Positions 12,738 to 23,930 of a stretch of 64,000 nucleotides of DNA are shown here, in pieces. Position 1 is the stretch's first letter, and every line of letters begins with the position of its first letter. The stretch covers positions 69,970,223-70,034,222 of the forward strand of contig NC_087062.1 of NCBI RefSeq assembly GCF_963678635.1, read 5' to 3'. The stretch comes from Symsagittifera roscoffensis. Its lineage: Eukaryota; Xenacoelomorpha; Acoela; Convolutidae. The notes beneath the pieces were generated by a model that was given only the letters and a program-made list of their open reading frames with translations, was not told where the DNA came from and did not search any database. The position numbers and the translations under genes were made by a program.

Positions 12738-12994
12738 CAGGGATGGATCTAGAATTTTTTCGAGGTGGGGCGGATTTATAAAATTTTTGATAAAAATTTC
12801 GCGTTTTTTCGGCTCGCGCTCCCTCCTCAAAATTAGTATGTATTGGCGCCTTTAGAAAAATTTTAGAGTCGGTCGGCCAAGAATGGATATCTCAAAATAG
12901 TACAAAGGGGAGACCCTTTGGGTCGGCAGGTGATTGAATCCCTGAGAGAGAATGGACACCCCCCCCCCCCCCCCCCCCCCTAAATCCGCCCCTG
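12738..12994. mobile_element. hAT-type MITE, 257 bp, with 8-bp target duplication
   Basis: The element begins CAGGGATGGATCTAGAATTTT and ends TAAATCCGCCCCTG, giving imperfect terminal inverted repeats. The eight bases on the left (TCGTTAGG) and right (TTGTTAGG) match at seven positions, the length expected for hAT insertions. A run of about 22 C lies next to the right end. A reverse-oriented relative occupies 54976-55110 or more. It carries no transposase and would depend on a hAT enzyme elsewhere. Confidence 0.75.
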
Positions 12995-13514
12995 TTGTTA
13001 GGCTCTAATTTTATATTGGTTGTGTTTTTTTTCAAGCATTTTCGAGGCTGAGATTTATATTTTCTTGCCTTTTAGTTTTCCTTTTTGCTGTTTTTTTTTG
13101 CTCGTGCGTCGACTTTTTTCGTTTTGTGTTAAATATTGAATGCTTTGTTCGGAATTTTTCCTTGTACTTGCGAAACTCATTTTGACTAAAAACTTAAATT
13201 TGACTAAAAACTTAAATTTGTCGGCATTGAAGAACAATTATTATATGTAATGATTATTATATGTAATGTTAAATCTTGCCATTCACGTTTAGCATCATCT
13301 CTTGAAATCAAGCATAAAATTAGGTTTCAAATCAGTTTTATGTTGGGTTGAGTTGTTTTCGTGTTGGTGCATGTGTGAAAAACGTGTGGTTGCCTGCACT
13401 TTCAGGGTTCATTTGTGGAACTGTTGGTGTGCTGTGGCTCTGGCGTGACTGTTGTTGTTGTTGTTTTGCTGTTCGTATTTGGCTATTCGGCCCCATGCCA
13501 ATACATCTGCGGGT

Positions 13515-14280
13515 TCAATTCCCAATTTCTCCTTCTTGTTCTCTCGTAAACTCTGCTCGTAGGTCCACATAGCTCCACAAGTAGTCTTCTGCATCGTCCC
13601 AAATGGACCCAAGTGGTTGGAGCAATCTGAACAAATACATAAAATGGTTAGATAATTTATAGGCAGTTGGTTAGAATAGCCACGTCATTTCAAGTTTGCT
13701 GCGTCATGGAGAGAAATGGACGTCATGGAGAGAAAATTAAAATTTTGGAAGATTTTCAGCTCTTAAAATTTAAAAGCGAAGCAATTACTTTTTCGCTGTT
13801 CACTCAATATAGACTTGTTTTGCAGGGGATTCATTTACAGTCCCGATTAGGCAGATCTACATGAAATTTTTTCCTCCAATTTCTAAGACGTCGAAGAGAA
13901 TATTTAAGGATGCCATAGATAATAACTGAAGTTTGTCCCTGAAAATGGCGTAGGAAAGTATTGCCGGAAGCCTGTGCCAACTCTGATTTGCAATAGCTAC
14001 TGCGCGAAACATCAGTCCTCAAAGTTATCCTATGCTGTCATCAAATTCGTCAAAAATTTCAAAGCATCCAAATAAAGTTTAGGTTAGTAAAGATTAGTAA
14101 AGATCATTTATCCACGAGGGATAGGACCAACATACGAGCTGTACAGCTCATCACGGCGAACCGCTGTTGTGCCCCTGCTTAGGTTGAAAGATGAAAACTT
14201 GCCTCGAGGTGGGAGATCTTCTTGGTTTGGTGCCGCAGAAGATGGAATCAGGCTTTCACTCTCGTGCCAAATCATTGGAT
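13515..14280 (-). CDS. Last two exons of an unrecognised - strand gene
   Basis: Reading the - strand, an exon from 14280 to 14136 follows the acceptor TTATTATTTTAG and ends at a good donor (GTATGTTGG). The next exon, 13626 to 13515, follows the acceptor TTTGTTCAG and ends with TGA at 13517-13515. The phases agree (two bases left over, one supplied). The joined segment has about 84 codons, begins PMIWHESESLIPSS, is rich in Ser, Pro and charged residues and ends in an acidic tail (FTREQEGEIGN). I do not recognise the family, and no upstream exon was found above 14281. Splice phase agreement and codon quality are the support. From 14345 to 16140 I see nothing else I can name. Confidence 0.45.
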
Positions 14281-16139
14281 CTAAAATAATAACAAAAAGA
14301 AAATTTAATAATTTTTTATAGCGTCGAAACGTTTTTTGAAACATTTTTCAAGTCAGCTATGTTGAGTTTCGTTCTCTCAATCTGAGTGTCATTTGTTGCG
14401 AAAGGTTAAGACAAAACTTTTATTTGCTTTCTATTTACTTCAACAAATTGCGGCGTAGTGGCTGGTTACAGTGCGCCAATGTAGAGGGCGGTCATCTAAA
14501 ACACGCTTTTTTGTCTGAACTTTCTGTTAAAGGCATGTTCCTCAAAAAAAGGTCTGCAACATGGATGTTTTCCAGAGCTCGACAGAGTTTCGAACATCAA
14601 GATGGCGCATCGAACATCAAGAGATTAGATCTTATTTCAACAAAATAAGTTTTTCTTCGAAAGCAATACTAACTAGTCTTGGCTTGCACTCCTCTTTCCT
14701 GGGCCTGTTTGCGACAACACACCAGCCACGGACCCCAACTGATGCGTCTCTCTCTGTCCACGCGACACTTGTCACACTTGTACGTGAAAAGATCCCGTGT
14801 GATGGAAGTGTTCATGTTCCCCCTTTCATTCACACCAGTCGAACAGTTTTCAACCGTTTTCAATAAAATGTCAGCAGAAAGTTAACAAAAGTATATGAAG
14901 TAGTTAAATCTTTGAAGTTAATGGTGTATACTCTTTTCAACAGTTTTCACCTTATTTATTAGAATGGACAATGGACACACAAAAAATAAAAGGCTCAAGC
15001 TCTCTTTGTATAGTATTTGAGTCGTGGGAAAATGAGGCTGCAGATGCACAGTTGCTAGCAACAATGATCAACAAAAGCTTTCGAGTATCTGGACCTTTTT
15101 ATACCAGCTATAAAAACATTGTTATGTGGCCATAAATCATGATAAATGACAAAATATTGTTCACTAAATTTAGCTGCCTCGCATGGAATACCAATAACAA
15201 ATGTTGTTCAAAATTAAGTTAATGGCAGTAATGGTTATTTTAATACCAGTAATGCGGTAAGCATGTTAATTTTCATTTTTTTTTTGCAAATTGATATTTT
15301 TTGGGAAATATTAGACAGTTATTAAACATTACAGCGCATCTTATCGCCAAAAAATATCGCCAAAGTCTCAAAAAATTAAAAATGAGACAAAATCTTCCTT
15401 GCTGTGCTGACCTAGACCGCAAGTAATTTTTCTTATGTGAAACCAGGGTTAAAACCATGATTTTTTCAAGAAATTGTCACGAACTTTTAGGTGGGTGAAC
15501 TTAGCTCTGGGGAACCACATATTTTTTCCTATATGCATAATTAACAAAATACTAAGTTCACTAGAGGTGGTAATTAATTTTTCTAAAAATACAGTGGGGT
15601 TTTGTCAGGGTACAGTCAGGGGTTGCAGGTCTTGCCTCCAACTATGACTGCTCAAATTTTTTTAGCTTCCGAGATTTGTCGTTTTTTAAAAATTTTTAAC
15701 AAAGATCTCATATTAATTAGGTTTGAAAAAAATCGAAATTTGAAACTCTAAATCCTATATTTGGATGATGTCAGAGTACTAACAGAAGGTGTCTAGCCTC
15801 CGGAAGAAACTACTCTACGCCTTTATACTCCGAGTTAAAAACTAAAATTTTTCAAACATCAAAAAAGTTTCTCAAAATTTGAAAGTGTCGACCTTGTGGT
15901 GCTGCGATTTGAGGGTACTACCAGCAGTTGCAGATATGGCCTGTATTCGATGATTGTTTAAACCTCTTCAGTTTTTGAGTTGTAATATTTTTTATTTAGA
16001 AAGAAATTATAAAAAGCTCAGATTTACTTTTTCCTCTCTCATTTTGAAATTTCTGCCCCATTGGTGGTGTGATGTGAAGTTACTCCTCACAGAGGTTGTA
16101 GATGTGGCCTCTAAATTTCATACTTTTATCCTTTCTGTG

Positions 16140-19100
16140 GCCAAAGATCCAATCAGCTGTCTATCTGTCCAACAAGCCATCCCTCCTCTTAGCGATCCTC
16201 CCAACTAGCAATCCTTTAATCAAACCATAAACCCCTCGATCAAGCCATTTATTCATCAAGCGATCCAACCAGCCATCAAGTCAGTTATTTATTAATTGGA
16301 TCATCCCTCTAGCCTTCCATTCATCACGCCATCCATTTATCTAGCGATCGATCCAACCAGCCATCCATCCATCAAGCCACTCATTCGTCAAGCGATCTAT
16401 CCAACTAGCCATCAATCTATACAAACTGGCATCCAACCAGCCATCAAGCCAATCATTCAGCAAACCCATCCAGCCGTGCAACTAGAATTCAACCGTCCAG
16501 CCGTTCATCAAGCTATTATTTTACTAAGCAGTCCATTGATCTAGTCATCCATCTATCTAGACATCCAACCAGCTATCTATTCAATCATATATCCATCCGT
16601 TCAACCAATCAGCCATCCATCCATCCTTTTAACCATCCATTCAGCCAGCCATCGATTCATACAAAATCCATCCTTTCATCTAGCAATCCATCCAACCAGC
16701 CATTCATCGAACCAGTCATTCATCCAACCAGATATCCCTCTATTCATCTAGCCAACTATCTATCTAGCCAGTCTTTATCCTGCCATCTAACCAACCAGTA
16801 ATCTATGGAACCAGCCATACATTTATCAAAGCAGCCATCCGTCAGTTCAGTCACCACTCAAAAAATCCATCACTTCAGCCAGTCCTCCATTCAACCAGCC
16901 ATCTAGCCATTAATTCGTTCATCGGTCCTACCATCCATGCATTCATCAACCCCTCCGCATGTCTTGCCCTCACTACTCACATGCATCCACCCAATGAGCC
17001 CTTTTTCCATCCCTTGAGCCACCGTACATCTAGCCATTGATTTGGCATCCGTCCATCCAACCAGCAATCCATTAATCTAGCTTTCCATCGATTCAGCCAT
17101 CCATCCATCCTGCCTTCCATGCATCCAGTCAACTTGTCTTACATATATCAATATAGACATATAGACCTCTATCAATCCTTTCATGCATCCAACGATCCAC
17201 CAATCTCAACCACCCATCAATTATCTGACGGTCCGTCCACTTCTTCAGCCAGTCCTCCATCCATTCGTTCGTAATTCATCTAGCCATCCATCCATCGACA
17301 TATCCATTCGTCCCGCATCCACCCATGAAGACATTCTAGTACCCCATCAGGCATCCATGCAGCCGTCTGTGGTCGATGTAGCTATCAATCTAACTAGCCA
17401 TCTCCTTCAAACAACCCATCCATCCATCTAACAAAACATCCAACCAACAAGCCATCCATCCCACAAGCAATCCATACACCTGACCGTCCACCCATTGAGT
17501 CATCTCTCGATCCCGCTATTCTGTTAGCTAACCATTTATTCATCTAGCTATACATCCATCAAGCCACTCATTCGTCAAGCGATCTATCCAACTAGCCATC
17601 AATCTATACAAACTGGCATCCAACCAGCCATCAAGCCAATCATTCAGCAAACCCATCCAGCCGTGCAACTAGAATTCAACCGCCCAGCCGTTCATCAAGC
17701 TATTATTTTACTAAGCAGTCCATTGATCTAGCCATCCAGTCATCCATCTATCTAGACATCCAACCAGCTATCTATTCAATATATTCATCCGTTTAACCAA
17801 TCAGCCATCCATCCATCCTTTAAACCATCCATCCATTCAGCCATCGATTCATACAAAATCCATCCTTTCATCTAGCAATCCATCCAACCAGCCATTCATC
17901 GAACCAGTCATTCATCCAACCAGATATCCCTCTATTCATCTAGCCAGCTATCTATCTAGCCAGTCTTTATCCTGCCATCTAACCAACCAGTATTCTATGG
18001 AACCAGCCATACATTTATCAAAGCAGCCATCCGTCAGTTCAGTCACCACTTAAAAAATCCATCACTCCAGCCAGTCATCCATTCAACCAGCCATCTAGCC
18101 ATTAATTCGTTCATCGGTCCTACCATCCATGCATTCATCAACCCTTCCGCATGTCTTGCCCTCACTACTCACATGCATCCACCCAATGAGCCCTTTTTCC
18201 ATCCCTTGAGCCACCGTACATCTAGCCATTGATTTGGCATCCGTCCATCCAACCAGCAATCCATTAATCTAGCTTTCCATCGCTTCAGCCATCCATCCAT
18301 CCTGCCTTCCATGCATCCAGTCAACTTGTCTTACATATATCAATATAGACATATAGACCTCTATCAATCCTTTCATGCATCCAACGATCCACCAATCTCA
18401 ACCACCCATCATTTTTCTGACGGTCCGTCCACTTCTTCAGCCAGTCCTCCATCCATTCGTTCGTAATTCATCTAGCCATCCATCCATCGACATATCCATT
18501 CGTCCCGCATCCACCCATGAAGACATTCTAGTACCCCATCAGGCATCCATGCAGCCGTCTGTGGTCGATGTAGCTATCAATCTAACTAGCCATCTCCTTC
18601 AAACAACCCATCCATCCATCTAACAAAACATCCAACCAACAAGCCATCCATCCCACAAGCAATCCATACACCTGACCGTCCACCCATTGAGTCATCTCTC
18701 GATCCCGCTATTCTGTTAGCTAACCATTTATTCATCTAGCTATACATCCATCAAGCCACTCATTCGTCAAGCGATCTATCCAACTAGCCATCAATCTATA
18801 CAAACTGGCATCCAACCAGCCATCAAGCCAATCATTCAGCAAACCCATCCAGCCGTGCAACTAGAATTCAACCGCCCAGCCGTTCATCAAGCTATTATTT
18901 TACTAAGCAGTCCATTGATCTAGCCATCCAGTCATCCATCTATCTAGACATCCAACCAGCTATCTATTCTATATATTCATCCGTTTAACCAATCAGCCAT
19001 CCATCCATCCTTTAAACCATCCATCCATTCAGCCATCGATTCATACAAAATCCATCCTTTCATCTAGCAATCCATCCAACCAGCCATTCATCGAACCAGT

Positions 19101-20530
19101 CATTCATCCAACCAGATATCCCTCTATTCATCTAGCCAGCTATCTATCTAGCCAGTCTTTATCCTGCCATCTAACCAACCAGTATTCTATGGAACCAGCC
19201 ATACATTTATCAAAGCAGCCATCCGTCAGTTCAGTCACCACTTAAAAAATCCATCACTCCAGCCAGTCATCCATTCAACCAGCCATCTAGCCATTAATTC
19301 GTTCATCGGTCCTACCATCCATGCATTCATCAACCCTTCCGCATGTCTTGCCCTCACTACTCACATGCATCCACCCAATGAGCCCTTTTTCCATCCCTTG
19401 AGCCACCGTACATCTAGCCATTGATTTGGCATCCGTCCATCCAACCAGCAATCCATTAATCTAGCTTTCCATCGCTTCAGCCATCCATCCATCCTGCCTT
19501 CCATGCATCCAGTCAACTTGTCTTACATATATCAATATAGACATATAGACCTCTATCAATCCTTTCATGCATCCAACGATCCACCAATCTCAACCACCCA
19601 TCAATTATCTGACGGTCCGTCCACTTCTTCAGCCAGTCCTCCATCCATTCGTTCGTAATTCATCTAGCCATCCATCCATCGACATATCCATTCGTCCCGC
19701 ATCCACCCATGAAGACATTCTAGTACCCCATCAGGCATCCATGCAGCCGTCTGTGGTCGATGTAGCTATCAATCTAACTAGCCATCTCCTTCAAACAACC
19801 CATCCATCCATCTAACAAAACATCCAACCAACAAGCCATCCATCCCACAAGCAATCCATACACCTGACCGTCCACCCATTGAGTCATCTCTCGATCCCGC
19901 TATTCTGTTAGCTAACCATTTATTCATCTAGCTATACATCCAATCAGCCATTCATCTAGCCAGCCGTCCATCTTGCGATCCAACCAGCCATTCATTGATT
20001 GAACCATCCATCCAGGCATCTATCCATCATCATTAGAACCATCGAACCAGCCATTCATTCATCTATGAAAGTAGCTATTCATCAGTTCAGCTATCATCTA
20101 GACCGCCATCCATGAGTCCATCTAGCTATCCATCTTGCTTTCAATCCATCTTTTCAATGATGCAGCCAATGATTCGAATGTTCATTGATTGATCCAGCCA
20201 TGCTTTTAACCAGCTAAACATCCATCCTTTCAACCTATTTTTCTGTTAGAGATAAGCGTTGCCATTTTTCAGGAGCAGCTTAAGTTGCAGAGGGCCATCT
20301 AGTATTATTTAGGAGTTTGAAACTGTTTATTTTTCAGCTGTCCATCCATTCACCTAGCTATAACTAGCAAACATCATCCATTCAGCCATCCACACAGCAA
20401 GCCATCCATCCCACAAGCCGTCAATGCACCTGGCCATCCATCCTTTCAGTCATCTCTCAATCACGCCATCCACCAGCATAACCATCCATTCAGCTATCGA
20501 TTCATTCATGTAGCTATACCTAAAGTTCGT
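16140..20530. repeat. CATC-type satellite with 1192-bp higher-order units
   Basis: The whole stretch is built of degenerate 4- to 12-base words such as ATCCATCC, AACCAGCC and ATCTAGCC. Three higher-order units follow each other at 16373-17559, 17560-18751 and 18752-about 19940; the second and third are 1192 bp and nearly identical, the first is about 1187 bp and more diverged. Flanks on both sides are similar words without the long period. A foreign insert of about 100 bp sits at 20240-20340. Frames of 82 codons recur once per unit and are by-products of the repeat, not genes. Confidence 0.9.
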
Positions 20531-20956
20531 ACGTGCGTTAGGACACCTAAAAAGTATGTGTCCTTGGGAAATTTCCACTTTTACTCATTTCAGAGAAAAT
20601 ACTAAGGTTTTGTGTGAAGCCCATTTTCTGAATTGCTGATTTAACTCATTTCATCATGAATCAGTACTTCCAACAAAAATCAAACAGTTATCTCTAGATT
20701 AGAATGAGTTCGTAGTACTATACTTAAAAATTGTTTTGTTGATTGAAAATTTACCAAATCCGATTTTGAATAATTTTTTTTTGGTTAAATGGCTTCGGTT
20801 TAATTGGTATTGGCTTAGTAAATTCATGTTGCGTACTTCAACGGGCGATTTTCTCTAAAAGGCGTTGCCTGTTTCATTAATAACGGGTCGTCAAAACTTC
20901 TGATTTGAAAAATTTTATGGCTTGAATTTTTTATGACTACAGTTTTGTTGGCGTAG

Positions 20957-21050
20957 CGATGTTCGACCTCAGACTTAAGCTTATTTGCCGCTCGGTCATG
21001 GATTCTTATTTCTTGCTAAGGCTCCTTATGAGCCGCATCCAAGACAAAAG
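20957..21050 (+). CDS. Possible small exon with uORF-like frame
   Basis: A segment between an acceptor-like GGCGTAG and a good donor (AAAAG/GTATGAAG) contains ATG at 20959 and stays open for 30 codons (starts MFDLRLKLICRSV). If spliced to the next acceptor at 22426, the frame stops immediately at TAA 22428, so it would act as an upstream ORF of the coiled-coil gene rather than add to it. This is a hypothesis from splice signals only. Confidence 0.25.
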
Positions 21051-21559
21051 GTATGAAGACTTTGTAGGAGTAGTTTTTTAAATAGTTTTTTTTAACTTTA
21101 GTTTTTCGAAAAAGTGACTTCCTGTAATGCTATGTTTTGATTGTATCGCAAATGTTGCGAAGCTCCGCTTCGGCTCTGTGTGAATTATGCTCTATGGGCT
21201 GTAGCTGTTGCTAAAACTACTGAGTTCACGATTTGATTTTTTGAGTCCAGATACAATTAGTACAAGTATACCCGGTTGTTGTGCAAGTAGCCCAAATTGT
21301 TCCGACTATATTCTTTTTTTAAAAATACAGTTTTTTGTTTTGTTTTCAAAGTAGTGTCGTTTTTTGTGCGTGGTCTGATAAGAGGATCTGACGAAAGCCA
21401 AGAACTGAGGCGTATTCGACAATCTTAGTAAAACAGGAAAATTGGGCTTTGATTTAGTCGAAAAATGACAAGGAAAGTTTATTCCATATTCATTGTTGAA
21501 GTTTTTTGGCAGATGTTTTTTTTTGAATAGTTTAAATTTTTATTCCCAAAACAGCTCTA

Positions 21560-22080
21560 GTTAAATTTAAAATTTAAAAAATTTAGTTAAATTTAAAAAG
21601 CTTAAGTTAAATTTAAAATTGATGGCCGATCCTTCGATAAAAAGTCTGCTGGCTTGCTTTACTCGCTTGAAATTGAAAAACTTGACCAAATTATTAAACC
21701 AGTTTTTCTCGACACTGGAACTACTTTTTCGAATAGTTTTAAGGTCATTCAAATTCAAATCAGGCCAGAAAGGGTATCAATTTTATATCATTATTAACAT
21801 TCCGATTATTATTTGTGGTAAATTCTCTTGGTTGAAAAACAAAGTAAGACTGCTCGCTTATCTTATTAGCATGAAACTATGTCAAAAATCAAAAATTCCG
21901 AACTAGTTTTTCTGAACACTGGGAATTTTTTTTTGAACATTTTTTACATGTTGTTTGAATCACGGCTAGAAGAGATTTAATATGATATATCACTCGGCCC
22001 ATTCCGATCATTTTTTGTGGTACCTGATTTTGCGTGAAAACAAAAAAAAATTCGATGGTTGGAACAATATTTCGGATGTG
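21560..22080 (-). repeat. Dispersed repeat (same family as 4205-4720 and 54380-54610)
   Basis: It contains TATGATATATCACTCGGCCC and TGATTTTGCGTGAAAAC, matching 54500-54580 in the same orientation and 4250-4340 in inverse orientation. Sequence just upstream (21540-21620) is made of imperfect copies of AGTTAAATTTAAAA. It is noncoding. Confidence 0.5.
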
Positions 22081-22426
22081 ATTGTTTGAATCAATCTCCA
22101 AGATAGTCCAAATTTCCCAAAATCTTAACAAAAGCACCAATCGTTTGAATTAATTCAATTGAAGTTTATATTTACAGATCATGCTACCCTGAGCAACCAA
22201 CAGTTTCTTATGTTTTCATCTCTTTGACGCGATTTAATTGTTGATTCATTGTTTTAGATTAGGCCACCTGTAATTTCAAGTAAAAAAAACCTGATGAAGT
22301 CACGATTTGATTTCTCTTTGCTGCTATCGAATCTGACTGATTGAATTACATTATCTTCCATGTGACTTTTTGAGTTAACCTCTAAAGATCCAACAAAAGC
22401 ATCCATAGCTTGAATTGTTGTTTCAG

Positions 22427-23294
22427 ATAAGTTCGATTGATGCCTGGAACGGTGGCCACCAAAGGGGGCATCGCGGAGGCTAACGAACACTTGCGACAAC
22501 TATACGCTAGAATAGACGAGCTAGAAACTCAGTTGCAGGCGCAGATTATATACAGAGAACAATTGACCAACTTGCAGAACGACAATTTTGAAATGAAGGA
22601 AATGGTCCACAGGTACGAACAAAAATTTTCAAAACCTGTTCATTTGGAGCTTGACTATATTTGCATGAAATAAAAAAGTAATTTAAATAGGTTTCTAGCT
22701 TTTAAAAGAAAGATGAGAAGCATCACTCGTCAGGGTTAACCACCTTTGTTTTCTCAATGAACTTATGATAGTTGATACTGATTTATAAGTACACGAAAAC
22801 TAATTTGTTATGTTTAATTTCAAAAGTGTTGGTTGATTTTTAAATTTGTGACTAGGTTACAAATCAATAATCAAGAGTTAGTGAACTATGCCAGAGAACG
22901 AACCAATGATATTGCGAGGCTGCAGAGCGAGAACAAGCAATTGGTCGAAATAGTTTCCGATTTAGCCAATCAGAGAAGCGCAGTAGATGAGTGGATCTCG
23001 CTAACGAACAGAGCTACACATACTGTCAACCAACTGATAAGTTCCAAGAATTCAAAGTTTAAAACGGTTAAACAATCAAATTATGTTAATAATCATGTAA
23101 GTGCGAACGAATTAAACGGAAGCGTTGTGGGATCAGCAAAGTCAACAAGTCCAAGGACTAACGGAGTGACTGAGACAAACAGTAAAAAATCACTCAGACA
23201 AAACTCACGCTCTGAATCACGCACTGAGGTTCAGGCAAACAACTCATCTGTTATACATGTTGAGATGCATGAAAATGAAAATGGATGTAATTGA
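22427..23294 (+). CDS. 203-residue coiled-coil protein, two exons
   Basis: Exon 1 is 22427-22612 (acceptor TTGTTGTTTCAG, donor AG/GTACGAAC) and exon 2 is 22856-23294 (acceptor TTGTGACTAG). Both junctions fall inside one Arg codon, so the phase agrees. The start is ATG 22440; an in-frame TAA at 22428 directly upstream excludes an earlier start. Residues about 10-110 read as a continuous heptad-rich coiled coil (HLRQLYARIDELETQLQAQ in exon 1, RLQSENKQLVEIVSDLANQ in exon 2). The last 80 residues are polar, Ser/Asn/Thr-rich and probably disordered. No enzyme motif, signal peptide or membrane segment is present. It is likely an adaptor or cytoskeletal protein, but I do not recognise the family. 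An AATAAA occurs at 23582 as a candidate polyadenylation signal. Confidence 0.75.
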
Positions 23295-23639
23295 AAACTT
23301 TTGCTGTTTCTAAATCTTAATTCCCACATATCGTTTTTTGGCGTAGAAAGCTATTTTTGGGTCGATTTAAAAGCTGATATAAGTATATTGGTAGCCTAAA
23401 AAGGAAATTGGAGACATCACGAAAGGTATTCTTGAGCCGATCTCTGATCTTAATTTATCTATTAAATTTTTTGTTATATTTCTTCTTTTAATTTGCTTTT
23501 GCAAGATATCAAATTTAAATTCTTTTTCTCTTTGTTTTTAAACAGAAATAAGTAAAGACACTGTTGAATGATGGAAAATACAATAAATAAATATAAATCA
23601 TTGAATGACTTCCTAAACACCTTGTTTTTCCAGCGAATG

Positions 23640-23930
23640 CCAGTTTCTTTTTTCAGAGTCATGCACTTATTGAATACTCTTATGAAGGTCTTAGTGATTT
23701 TTTTGTTCATGCTCAAGTTTGGTTTTTTAGCGGTTTGACTTGTGGTTTCTTTTTAACTTAATTAAATTTCCCTTGTTCAAAGGAAAGCAAACTCCACCTA
23801 TCGAACAGCAAAAAAGTGTTAACAGGTCGCGAAAAACATGAACAATTTCTAGTTTCGGAAGTGAATTTTAATTTAATGATTTCCCAGCGCAATAAAAATT
23901 TTACCGACTAATCCAGTCTTTTTAAACTGG
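23640..23930. repeat. Fourth copy of the AACAGC..GTGT.AGGTC dispersed repeat
   Basis: The block with CAAACTCCACCTATCGAACAG and a following GTCGCGAAAAAC phrase matches 10640-10990 and 11990-12090. It is noncoding. Confidence 0.45.

Noticed and set aside
17183-19815. Three identical 82-codon frames (17183, 18375, 19567)
   Set aside because: They recur once per 1192-bp satellite unit and consist of the repeat words; no start context, splice sites or protein motif.
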